Position numbers and translations under genes: made by a program
Notes under the pieces: model-generated
The model's database searches: none
Seen by the model: only the letters and a program-made list of their open reading frames with translations
Told to the model about the DNA's origin: nothing
Part shown: in pieces, positions 19,590 through 30,485 of the stretch
Layout: the number at the start of each line of letters is the position of its first letter
Position numbering within the stretch: the first letter of the stretch is position 1
From: Litsea cubeba
Taxonomy: Eukaryota; Streptophyta; Magnoliopsida; Laurales; Lauraceae
Length of the DNA: 64,000 nucleotides
Assembly (NCBI GenBank): GCA_012931725.1
Contig: CM022948.1
Span: 49,688,668-49,752,667, forward strand
Direction of reading: 5' to 3'

Positions 19590-20063
19590 AAATTGTGTAC
19601 TTTTGATATGACCCCTTGTCATTTCTTGTTTGGATTCACTTTACTTAAAAAGTGGGATGTTAACCTCATTAAAAATCACTTTGATAACCCTATGGATGTG
19701 GAGGATAGATGTAAAATCTACATCCCTAGAGATCCTCAAGAAAACAAAAGAATTTGGCCTTTCTGTGGATATGACCAACTTACTACAAAATCATCCAATC
19801 CTACCCCTTCTATAAAATGGGAATCTTTTTGGAAATCCCTGGTCCCCAAAGGACTCCTTTTGGTCGAATGGGAGTGCCTTAAAAATGTTATCCTGGTAAG
19901 AGCCTCCATTAACTCTAACATAAATCTAGTTGATCCCTAGAGTCCTATTTGCAGAAGGGTAGAGGTAGAGGAATCGTTTCGTCATGCCTTTTTTAGTGCG
20001 ACCATGCAAAGGCATATTGATTTGGATCGCACCTTAGCCTTTCAACTCATGACTCTTGCGCTA
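19590..20063 (+). pseudogene. L1-type LINE ORF2 relic, part 1 (end of RT, zinc-finger region)
   Basis: The frame reads IWPFCGYDQLTTKSS, then (frame-shifted) WECLKNVILVRASINS and, in a further frame, CPICRRVE-like residues with CDHAKAY. This is the zf-RVT linker of plant L1 elements (WPF..DG..T.KSAY ... CLKNILPVRA ... CP.C). The reading is split by several frameshifts and stops. It is interrupted at 20064 by the MULE and resumes at 28111. The duplicated 9-bp TAGTTTTAA proves the two halves were once joined. Confidence 0.75.
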
Positions 20064-20072
20064 TAGTTTTAA

Positions 20073-20960
20073 GGGGATTTGACATATTGGCCCCCCTTAG
20101 ATACTGATGTCCCAATTCCATGATTCATAGTTGGCTAATGTCACCAGAGTCGTTTGACTCTGGTCTCCCTTTTTTTTTTTACTTTTTTGCCCAGGATCCC
20201 ATGATATCATAGGATCCAGATGTAAAAAGTCAAAAACAGAGCATACGTTTAAAAAACCCTTTTCACTTTTGACCTTTCTCTTTCACCCATTTCGTTTGTC
20301 ACCTTTCCCCTACCTCTGCAACGAACGGCAACCAGAACCCAAATGGGTTCTTTTTCTCCGGTCAACAGATTTGGCGTTGACGAGAATGGCGGAAGCAGTC
20401 TGGTTTGTCTTCCTCGTCTCTGACTGGCAGCGGCTGTCTTCTTTCCTTCTCATGTTACAGCAAGAACCAAGAAGACTCATTTCTCTCTTCGTCTATCAAA
20501 GAATGGAGGCACGATTTGTTAATGTAAAATTTCTATTTCTGTAATTGGATTATTTTTCTTGTAGTTTTTCTCTTTTGTGTTGATGTTTGGGAAATGGGTT
20601 TTCTATTTGGAAATGGGGTTTTATGTTTATTGATAATGTGAGAGATATTTTAGGGATTGGGTTCCTTTTCTTTTAGTTTTTCTCAATTTGCTATGATGTT
20701 TGGGAAATGGGTTTTATTTTTGTTGTTAATGAGAGAGATATTTCAGGGATTGGGTTCCTTTTCTTTTAGTTTTTCTCAATTTACTATGATGTTTGGGAAA
20801 TGGGTTTTATGTTTGTTGATGATGAGAGAGATATCTGTAATTGTGGTTCTTTTTCTACGAGTTTTTTTTCTTTTGTGGTTCATTTCCTACAGCTTTCTCC
20901 TCCTCTTGTCAAAAACCCCAAGTTTCCCTCTATCTTTTCCCTTTTTGGTTATTCACTTTT
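20073..20960 (+). repeat. Left TIR of the MULE
   Basis: Inverted match to about 27330-28101. The outermost ~170 bases differ only at a few sites by eye. Includes a hairpin made of ACCAGAGTC, GTTT and GACTCTGGT (20143-20164) and the palindrome GGATCCCATGATATCATAGG... (20194-20217). The inner part has three direct copies of a ~100-bp unit with TTTAGTTTTTCTCAATTT and TGATGTTTGGGAAATGGG. A CG-containing stretch at 20300-20420 (frame with RSTDLALTRMAEAVWFVFLV) is mirrored in the right TIR. Confidence 0.9.
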
Positions 20961-21489
20961 TCCCTTGGTCTTCTGTAATCATGTTATCTCCTTAGTGCAT
21001 CCCATATCACCAGCAGCATATGTTGCTTTCATTTCCAACTGACCCCATTGCCATCCTTGACGACCCCACACGCAAATGTACTGCACGGCAACATCATTTC
21101 TAGGACAGATCGATCATCTACTTTTGTGAGTTATTATTCTTAAAAAAATCCAAATTACAGACAGTGACTTTGTTTGTGACTTCTTGCCCAGAATTCAACC
21201 CACAAATGGGTTGTGAATGCATACATATTCTAATTATCTTCCAATGATTGTGTTTGTTATATTTGCTTAAGGATCCCATTATATGTTGGGTTTTAAAATT
21301 TTTTTTATATTTACATGTTGGATCTAGTGTTGGTGTAAGTGATAAATGAGAATTGATAAATTATTTTTTTTCCTCTTTTAATATTAATGTGTGGCAAAAA
21401 AATTTTTTTAATTGTTTTATTGTGTTGCTTTGAATTAGCATGGCTCACTGTGAATATTACTCCCTTATGTTTCATTTTTATCATGGACA

Positions 21490-24386
21490 GTGTCACATTC
21501 CTTGAAGATGTTGGATGGTGAGCTATTGATAGTGGTCCACTTCAGTAGTCAATTTGAGTGGGATAGAGTTCATACTAACTGCATCGATGGTGATCAAACT
21601 GCTACCTATGTTAATCGTAACTTAACATACATATCATTGGTCGAAAGTGTCCTACAAGCAATAAATTGGGTAATGTCTGAAGAGCCTCCTCGTATTCAAT
21701 ACCTACATCAAAATGGCAAAGCATTCACCTTGATTAGTATAAGGAATGACAATGATATTCGGGTAATGGTCAAAGCATGTGGAGAGGTGACAAATTCTAT
21801 CTATATATATCTAAGTAGAAATATCAATGATGCTACAGATCATTACCACTCAATTTCCTGGTAAGACAGTTATGTTAAAAATTTAGAACAATAATTTTCC
21901 AAGTTATATACATGTACATATTTAATAAATAGATCTACATGCATGGAAGGAATGAACAAGTTGAAGAGACTGTCGGAATTAGAGATGGATATTGTTGCAA
22001 TGAAAATCCACGTGGAAGTAGGCCAAGAACTCATGCTTCTAAAGATAAGAAGTCTAAGGCTATTGACCATGAGGGTCCACCATGTAGAGGGCTGACCACG
22101 AATTTCGTTTTCGTTCCATATGCAAGATTTTTTTTTGTTGTATTTTTAGATGAATGTAATAATTATGGAGGTTGTCATTTGCAGATTATATTGTCCCAGC
22201 AAATCACCTATTCATATTGAAGTGGATGCAGTGTCAGATGTTTATAGGGCTAAAATGGGTAATATCCGTGAATACAGTTATCCAGATGTCAAATCATTTC
22301 TCGTACCCAACCAATGAGGTTGCGCCTGAAACGAATGCAAGTCTTGAAGACTACAATGATGATATAGATTCCAATGAGGATTTGGTTGATGTCTTGAATT
22401 AAGATGAAAGTGATAGTGATCGCAATAATGCAGGCAACCCACATGATTCTGTTAGATGTGTCAATGGTCTAAGCTACCAACAAGAAGTCTTAGAATGCAA
22501 CAGACAACAATCCAATACTATGCAAAAGTGTAATATTGAGGACACACTAGTACCAATGGAAGATGAGGTTGAAGATTTTGTGACTCAAGAGGATTCTGCA
22601 CATAATATGTGGAGTGGTAGAACTTTTATTGATCGCAGCTCATTCAGGAAAACTTTGAGCAAGTTTGCAATATACACGAATTTTAGTTTGCGGCATTTGA
22701 AGACATCTCAGACACAAGTTACTACTAAGTGCGAAGTTCAAAGTTGCACATGGCGTATTCATGCTTCATTAGTGGAATCAGGGCCTCAATTTTGAGTTCG
22801 GACCTATAATCCTAATCATACTTGTTCAAGATCAAAGATGGGAATAACTCATCCTCAAGCAACAACTAACTTAATAGCCGATTTCATCAAGAAAAAAGTG
22901 TGCCTTCATCCTGAGTATAAACCGAAGCAAATTATAAATGAGGTTAGATTGGAGTTCGGTGTTGTTATTGGCTATAGGAAGGCACATAGGGCAAAAGAGA
23001 TTGCGCTGGATGCAATTCGAGGTTCATACGAACAATCATTTAGGATATTGCCCTTGCGCCGAGTTGATGCGAACAAACCCTGGGTCCCATTATCATCTTG
23101 ATACGGATCGGGACTCTTCATTATCGAAATTCGTCTTTGCTTTTGGATCAAGCCTCTAGTCCTTCAAGACTTATCTAAGGCCATTGATTTCCATTGATCG
23201 ATGGAGCGCACCTTCGTGGCAAATATCCAGGAGTCATATTTGTTGCCGTGACTCAAGACTCCAACCATGGGCTGTTCCCCATCGCATTTGCCATAGCTGA
23301 AATCGAACGTTATGACCATGGGAGTGTTTCTTATCTTGCTTTAAGGTCACCCTTGGTCCATTACTAGGTTTAACCTTTGATTCAGACAGACAAAAAGGCC
23401 TTGTTGAAGCTGTTAAAAATGTATATCCAAATGCCAACCATTGTTATTGTTGACATCATATTGCAGAAAATGTGCCTGAGCATTTTAAAGACAGAGCAAT
23501 TGTTTCAAAGTTCTGGTGCGCAGTGAAGTCTTCTAGAAGTTGTGATTATGAAAGGCACATGAATGAGTTAAGGAATGTGAATGAAGAGGCATATGCGTAC
23601 ATTGAGAATATTGGCAAAGAACATAAGGCGAATGCATTTGTACATCCAGGTCGATATGACATGTTAACTACAAATTCAGCTGAATGTACAAATAGCTTAC
23701 TGAAGGACATCCGAGAGCTTCCTATAACAAGGCAAGTAGAGGAGATTCGTGTAAAATTAATGGATTTCTTCCAACTCTGCCGTGACAGTTCACAGATGAT
23801 AGAATCGCGTTTGACACCATATTTTGAAAGATTTTTGGGAAAAGAAAAAGATGGTTCTCGTCGACTACATGCAAGGCAAGCAGGTCCTGATCAAGAATAT
23901 CAGATTGATTCTGGCTATTTTATAGATGTTGTCCATCTCGATCGACATTCTTACACTTGTCGAAAATGGGATTTAATGGGCATTCCATGTTCGCATGCTA
24001 TGTCAGCAATTAGTTTCAGAAATCGGGACCCATATGATTTTTGTGAAGAATGGTTTTCTGTAGAAACTTACCGTGCAGCCTACAATCAAATAGTGATGCA
24101 ACAACAGACATCCAACAGTGGGAGCATAGACAGGAGCATCCAATACTACCTCCACATGCTAGGCAACAAGACATCCAACAGTGGGAGCATAGACAGGAGC
24201 ATCCAATACTACCTCCACATGCTAGGCAACAAGCTGGACGACCGAAGAAAAAGAGGATTAGAACGGAGAAACGGGTACGACGACAAGTTACATGCCCAAA
24301 CTGTAGAGAAGTTGGACATAATTGTCGGTCTTGCAACAATCCTCCATTCCGAAATTGAAGTGATTTACATAATAGATTTTTTGTAA
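21490..24386 (+). pseudogene. MURA-like transposase gene of the MULE, multiply broken
   Basis: Domain order: N-terminal plant-MULE domain (about 21505-21862; HTNCIDGDQTATYVNRNLTY), a spliced acidic linker (donor CTG|GTAAGA near 21861, acceptor TTTGCAG near 22184), Mutator DNA-binding domain (22550-22795; WSGRTFIDRSSFRKTLSKFA), linker (22838-23090), DDE transposase core (about 23180-23470; IDGAHLRGKYPG, SDRQKGLVEAVKNVYP), C-terminal part (23472-24240) with the SWIM zinc finger YTCRKWDLMGIPCSHAMSAI, and a zinc knuckle CPNCREVGHNCRSC near 24290-24340 in another frame. Damage: TGA ending the linker frame at 22793, frame changes at 23090-23240, 23320-23370 and after the SWIM finger, and TGA within the CYC(stop)HH block at about 23451. 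Catalytic D residues remain legible. Confidence 0.9.
24108..24233 (+). repeat. 63-bp tandem duplication in the transposase tail
   Basis: ACATCCAACAGTGGGAGCAT... occurs twice in exact head-to-tail order (24108 and 24171). 63 bp keeps the frame and doubles a 21-residue peptide; in the zinc-knuckle frame the same duplication doubles QQWEHRQEHPILPPHARQQ. Confidence 0.92.
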
Positions 24387-25099
24387 GTAACAGGTGTATA
24401 TGGTGTGTTGTATATAATTTTGGTAGACACATATTGTTTTGAAGACAGTCACTAACCAAGTGTAGATCTGTACACCTATTTTGATTATTGTTATATAATC
24501 ACTTTCAATGGAAGTGTAATATAATTCCACCAAATGTATTGCTACTTTGTAGTAAGTCACTCATCATCGTAACCACGTTTTCTGTAATTGTCATTTTTCC
24601 GATGATGTCATGGAATTTATCAGTTGGGCGATATAAAGTCACTGCAACCAGCAAGTAGAATGCATTTTTGACAGGACACCATGCATGACAGTTAGTGAAA
24701 ACTAAATCTACACGGTTGATTTTTCTTAGTGTTCTTTTGTTGTTAAACTTTGGACCCCAATATGCTGCAGAGAAGCCATGATATCATGGCACCGTCCCAT
24801 GAAACCAGTGTATCCCACAAGTTCTCTTCAACCGCAATTCACATGATATGGGGGGTTTAATCGGTCTCCATATCGCACTGACTTTCTGCAAACAGCAAGC
24901 ACAGTCATATATTTCTTAGACGGTGCCATAAAAATTATAGACTATGAAAAGTTTTTAAAAAACATGGTTGCCATTTCTAAGGTACGACTGTTGCAGAAAG
25001 CAGTCCCCCTCAGCTGTTGTAGTGAATTCTATATTTTAAGGGGGGGGGGTATAATGGCATACAATGCAAAATAGGTCTACATGGGCATCATTTCATTAT
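24387..25099. other. MULE interior, 3' of the transposase
   Basis: No gene. Includes single copies of AAGCCATGATATCATGGCACC (near 24775) that foreshadow the array to the right. Confidence 0.6.
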
Positions 25100-26190
25100 G
25101 CAACCAGCAAGTAGAATGCATTGTTGGACTAATAGTTTACCCAAACGAGTTGCAGAAAAGCCATGCTATCATGGGATTATCCCATGATATCATGGCTTTT
25201 TCAGTTTTTATATCACAAACTGCCTTCATTTTGTAAGTAACATATGTATTTTATTAGCAATCAATAATAATAGACCGTGCCAAATTGACAAATGACCATA
25301 AATGGGAAGGCTACAAGAGTGATTTTTGTGAAGAATCATTTTTAATGTTTTGTAGTTGGGCAAAAAGTTTGCCCAAACGAGTTGCAGAAAAGCCATGCTA
25401 TCATGGGATTATCCCATGATATCATGGCTTTTTCAGTTTCTATATCACAAACTGCCTGCATTTTGTAAGTAACATATGTATTTTGTTAGTAATCAATAAT
25501 AATAGTAGACTGTGCCAAATTGACAAATGACCATAAGTGGGAAGGCTACAAGAGTGATTTTTGTGAAGAATCATTTTTAATGTTTTGTAGTTGGACTAAC
25601 AGTTTGCCCAAACGAGTTGCAGAAAAGCCATGCTATCATGGGATTATCCCATGATATTATGGCTTTTTTCAGTTTCTATATTACAAAATGCCTGCATTTT
25701 GTAAGTAACATATGTATTTTATTTAGCAATCAATAATGATAGATCGTGCCAATTTGACACATAACCATGAATGCGAAGGCTACACGAGTGATTTTTGTGA
25801 ATAATCGTTTTTAATATTTTGTTGTTAACTAACATTTTACCCAGAATTAAATGCAGAAAAGCCATGATATCATGAAACTATCCCATGATATCATGGCTTT
25901 TCAGTTTGTTCGATACAAAGTGTCTGCATTTTGTAAGGCTGACTTGTATTTTATGGATGAATCACTAAGTTCACATAATATCATGGGTTTTTCAAGTTCT
26001 TGACACACCTCAGTCCTGTTGATATCATGACTTTTATAGGTCTCTATTGCATATATTGATTGCAACAATCAAGCACAATGCGCTATGTCAAATAATTTTA
26101 TGTAAATGTAATGTAAAAACAGTTGGATATCATCATGAGATTTAGAGTTATCTATGTCAACCTGCGAAAAGCCATGATATCATGGGATTA
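25100..26190 (+). repeat. Array of ~233-bp repeats carrying CCATGATATCATGG palindromes
   Basis: Four tandem copies (starts near 25125, 25357, 25592, 25826) of a unit with CCCAAACGAGTTGCAGAAAA, then GCCATG(C/A)TATCATGGGAT and its near-complement TATCCCATGATATCATGGC, then a 150-bp A/T-rich part. Weaker single copies follow near 25975 and 26165. The same CCATGATATCATGG-like palindrome sits in both TIRs (20199-20212, 27961-27974). Confidence 0.9.
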
Positions 26191-27329
26191 TCAGTCTTCA
26201 TATAAACACCCTGCAACACAAACATAAGAAATAAAACCACAAACAAATTCAAACACCATGTACACCATATGAGAGAAATAAAATTTCATATGTATGTACA
26301 ATTTGATCCCACTGCCATATGTCATTCCATTTGCCATTTGTTTTAGTTACAGTCCACTTAGGAGTACTTTGGGAGTGTGTACCATATATGCCACATAAAA
26401 TCAGTTTATAAATAACATTGAGTATGGCCCTTGGAATTGAATTAAGGTACATTGAGTTCTACTATGACACATTAATGAGACATGAAATTCCATATAGAGA
26501 GGATAGGTAAGCATGACTTATCATACATGTCAATCATAGCTACCAAACTGGTATACACACTTAGTATTGACAGTAATAGAATTTTCTAAGTAACATTTTA
26601 TCGTACCATTCACATCTATGCACATTCATCTTACACATCACCAAATGTATTCCTAATTAGCATAAACCCCAAATGTTTGATGTAATTCTGCACAGACATA
26701 TATTGGGGATTGCAAATACTTTTGTCTTAGACGTTGGCATGTGTTTCACTAACCTCCAAATACCTGAACAAACATTCACATGTTCTCCTTTGTTAGTTCA
26801 TTTGTAATCGATTTTATTTTTTTTAGGAGTTCTAAGTAAAACTCTTTAGCCAACCTAGATTGATGAATAACACTCATGAATAACACTTATGTTTCCACTA
26901 GCATCCACAAAACTGATCCAGACAAACAAAAGGGCCAACAATTAACTACTACGATTTCTCCCACAGTTGGGTCCCAACACACCATCTACCAGCACAAAAC
27001 ATAACCCAATTGATAAAAAAAATGGATCAGAAAAGGCATATACCTTACACTACAGGAGACCAATGGGGCCAGTTGGCGAGGGATACAATGGAAGCTGCTG
27101 GTGACGTGGATTGCACTCAGGAGAGAAGAGACAAAAAGAAAATGGAACAATAGAACTTGACGGTCAACCTTTTTCTTTCTCTTCTAATCCTCTCCAAGAC
27201 TGGGTTACTCCCCAATGCTAGTCTTCCTTTACACAAAAAGGGTTTGTCTGCATTGATCAAAACAAAGCAAACATTTTCCAGTTAAAGAATCAAACAAAAG
27301 CAAACATCACCATCAAATAAAAAAGAACT
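26191..27329. other. MULE interior without a gene
   Basis: Short frames only; no recognised protein or repeat. Confidence 0.5.
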
Positions 27330-28101
27330 CATGCACATTTTCATCTTCCAGAATCAAACGAACACATTTAAAATAGAAAACCCATCTCTGACATCATCCA
27401 AGAGTTCGAACCCATCTCTCTCTCATCCAAAACATAATGAGAAAACCCTTTTTGCACATCCAACCCAGAAGAAAATGACAAGGAAAAAGAACCCAATCCC
27501 TGACATAGCTCTCTCATCATCAATAAACATAAAAACCCATTTCCAAATAGAAAACCCATTTCCAAAACATCAACACATAAGAGAAAAACTACATATCGTA
27601 GAATCCAATTACAGAAATAGAAATTTTACATGAACAAATCGTGCCTCCTTACTTGCTTGTTGCTGTAGCAGTAGAAGGAAAGAAGACAGCCGCTGACAGC
27701 CAGAGACGAAGAAGACGAACCAGACTGCTTCCGCCATTCTCATCAACGCCAAATCTGTTGACCGGAGAAGAATGACCAATTTGGGTTCTAGTTGCCGTTC
27801 GTTGCAGAGGTAGGGGAAAGGTGAAAAACGAAATGGGGTGAAAGGGAATGGTGAAAAACGAAATGGGTGAAAGGGAATGGTGAAAAGTGAAATAGGGATT
27901 TTATACGGTCTAGGGTTTTTTAAACGTATGCTATGTTTTTGACTTTTTACATTTAGATCCAATGATATCATGGGATCCTGGGTTAAAAAGTAAAAAAAAA
28001 AAAAGGGAGACCAGAGTCAAACGACTCTGGTGACATTAGCCAACTATGAGTCATGGAATTGGGACATCAGTGTCTAAGAGGGGCCAATATGTCAAATCCC
28101 C
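27330..28101 (-). repeat. Right TIR of the MULE
   Basis: Complement of the left TIR, ending GGCCAATATGTCAAATCCCC. Contains the two palindromes at 27956-27979 and 28010-28031. Near 27820-27890 a 20-30 bp piece with GGTGAAAAACGAAATGGG is triplicated, which the left TIR does not have. Confidence 0.9.
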
Positions 28102-28110
28102 TAGTTTTAA

Positions 28111-28854
28111 TAGATTGGTGAAAATAATTATGCTAGAATAATCAATCGACTCCTTTGTTGAATAGTGATCATGCCAAGATGTGGATTCTAACCAGTTGGT
28201 GGCTCATTTGGAAAGCAAGGAATGACTCCCTTCAAAGGTGTCCCTCCTAACCATATCAACATTATTCACTTAATTAAGAAAATGATTGAAGTTTATCTTC
28301 TAACAAGGGAAAAACTATTGAGATGAAATATATTGACTGTGTGAATAGAGGAATCCTAGAAGAGGACATGTTAGTCTTCTCCGATGCAGCTTTTACGGCA
28401 GCATATAGTAAAGCCTTCTATAGTTCAAAAGGGTTTATTATGTATCCAGGTGTGTGCCAAGGTCCAAAGGCCATCTCCTCCAAGGAGGCTAAAGTGAGGG
28501 CAATCTTCTTTGCACTTATGAATGCACAACCAAAGGTTTTCCAAAGTCCATGTTTGTTGGATGCCAAGGTGGTGGTGAATGCTCTAAATGGCTACTGTGA
28601 TTGGATTACCAACTCAATAATTTTAGTTATCAAATGTTTAGCCTTATCTTTTGATTATATCAAATTTACTTTTGTGCCTAGATCCAAGAAGGAGTGTGCT
28701 CATATGCTGACTAAACTAAAAGACTTTATTTTGGATTAGGGTAGGGTCCTAAGATGGGATGGGTAAGTGGTTGTTTCTTTTGTGGTGTTTTTATTTTTTG
28801 GTCTGTTGTTTTGCCTTTGCGGTTTGTTTAATAAAGCCTCTTTAACAAAAAAAA
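28111..28854 (+). pseudogene. L1-type LINE relic, part 2 (RNase H domain and poly(A) end)
   Basis: Resumes the reading interrupted at 20063: WWLIWKARNDS, then the RNase H fold FSDAAFTAAYSKAFYSS, SSKEAKVRAIFFALMNAQ, LLDAKVVVNALNGY.DW and FVPRSKKECAHMLTKL. The D of FSDAAF, E of KEAKV, D of LLDAK and the distal CAHM region correspond to the RNase H active-site order. An AATAAA-like signal (28830) and poly(A) (about 28846-28854) mark the LINE 3' end. Confidence 0.8.
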
Positions 28855-29109
28855 ATCTAATAGTTTCATGATCATGTAAAGCAATTCAAAACTGGATATT
28901 ACTTCGTTAAAAATGTCACAAAAAAGATGAGATTGTTTTCTTGTAATTCCTTTGGTATAAAATATATGTTAGATCAATTCAAAATATCTCATCAAGGGTT
29001 TTTTAAAAACATGTAATTCAAATGAGACTTAGATGAAAATAATGTAAATGAAAATAAAGTAAGTGTGAGAAGATTGGATTTACGGATATCATGCCTTGTA
29101 GCATTTTGA
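28855..29109. other. Unassigned sequence between two LINE ends
   Basis: No feature recognised. Confidence 0.4.
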
Positions 29110-29637
29110 TCTATAATGAGTCAACATGTTGAGAGGATGAGTTCTTGATCCTTTCTAATGCCGCTTTTTCTGAGGTGGATGGAAAGTCGACTTATTTGTG
29201 AATATGGCCAATGATTATTTGTTTGTTGCAAGTGCTGCCAAGGGCCTAAGAGTATTCTCAGCAAAGGAAGTCGAAGTAGGGGCGATTCTCTTCACGCTAG
29301 GCTTTGCTAGAGATAAAGGTTTGAATAGAGTCTACGTGTTCTTGAATGCTCTAGAGGTCTTCAAGGCAATAAATGACGTGGAGGATCGGTCCATCAAGCC
29401 TCATATTTTGGATATTTTAGAAGTGGTATCTCATTTTGATTTTGTTGACTTTAATTATATTACTAGAGAATTGAATGAAAGTGCCCACTAGGCAGCTAAG
29501 TTGGGATTGTTTTGTAAAAAGTATGTTTTATGGACTAATAGTCTCCCTATGTAGTTGGAGGGAACCATGTGATTATGTTTTGTATTTCATTGTTCAACTT
29601 GTATCTTAATAAAACCCCTTTACCAAAAAGAAAAAAG
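29110..29637 (+). pseudogene. Second L1-type LINE 3' end (partial RNase H)
   Basis: Reads SAKEVEVGAILFTLGFARDK, VYVFLNALEVFKAIN and FNYITRELNESAH, then a stop at 29489-29491, again followed by AAKLGLF. This is the distal half of a plant L1 RNase H domain. It ends with AATAAAACCCC and an A-rich tail at 29624-29637. It resembles the first LINE in plan but is a different copy, 5'-truncated. Confidence 0.75.
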
Positions 29638-29639
29638 TC

Positions 29640-30485
29640 AACGTGTTCTCTCTATTTGTTGATAAAGCACTCTTTTTTGTTGTTGTTGTTGTTGTTGTTG
29701 TAAGTGAGAATACATGTAACAAAAAAACGGAACTAAAAGAACCAATGAACAAAACAGACAAAGACAACAAAGGCAACATATCCTAACAGCAGAGAATCTG
29801 GCAACAAAAAAAAATTGAATAAAAAACACATCACCCCAACTAGAGAATCCAACCAAAGACGACCAAGGAAACTAACAGCTAGGACTACAGAGGTTACCAG
29901 AAGACCCAAACAATAACAGAAGAAAGTAGCAAGACAACAAACTTTAAACTCAATCAAAATGCACAACACAAAAGCCAAGGATTTACAGAAACTTCCATTC
30001 TTTAGCATGCTGCCCCGGGCCATTTGTTGAGGAGTGATCATTCATGGAAAGATCTCTAAGCCTTGAAACATAATTTGATGAAGAAGCTTCAAAAGGCGCT
30101 GCAACATTCCTCTGTGCAGAGGAGAACATCAAAATATATTTGCTTGCCAAGTGAATGTCATTCAAGTATAGGTCATGGATTCCAAAAGGCAAAATAGCTG
30201 GAAGAAGTGTGGGTCTTGGGGAATCCAATTTAATTAGCTAGTGAATCAGCAACCATGTTGGCCGATCTTTTACAGTTACGAGCTTCCCACCAAGAGAAAT
30301 AAGTGAACTTGCATGAATTTCTTGCATGCCACCATAAACTGCCAAGATAAATTACCATATTTTTTAAGGGAACTTATCAGCATTGGGCAATTGCCCTCAA
30401 TAATAGCATATATCAGCTCCATCTTTTGGCAGGTATCAATCCCTTCTAACAGTGCTTGGAATTCAGATTCAAGTGCATCCGTAGC
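29640..30485 (-). pseudogene. Third L1-type LINE, 3' part (RNase H end and 3'UTR)
   Basis: Minus strand: ATDALESEFQALLEGIDTC, SSLKKYGNLSWQFM, CKRSANMVADSLANW, the last being the end of an RNase H domain (RxxNxVADxLA). A ~550-bp 3' region ends in a (CAA)n tract and As (29665-29700 on the plus strand as TTG repeats). Its upstream part continues at 40966: the chromovirus inserted between, leaving GTAGC on both sides. The reading VAATVTATDALE is restored across the insertion. Confidence 0.85.

Larger units (their letters stand above)
20073..28101 (+). mobile_element. Mutator-like element (MULE), 8029 bp, long TIRs, 9-bp TSD
   Basis: Starts GGGGATTTGACATATTGGCC and ends with its complement. TAGTTTTAA stands on both sides (20064-20072, 28102-28110), the 9-bp target duplication of the Mutator superfamily. 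It carries a MURA-type transposase gene on the plus strand (about 21490-24386) and palindrome-bearing tandem repeats downstream (25100-26190). Transposase frames are broken, so it is no longer autonomous. It landed in an L1 LINE relic. Confidence 0.95.

Noticed and set aside
20269..20544. Frame with TDLALTRMAEAVWFVFLV in the left MULE TIR and its mirror in the right TIR
   Set aside because: Present only as TIR sequence; could be old captured coding text but no family was recognised.
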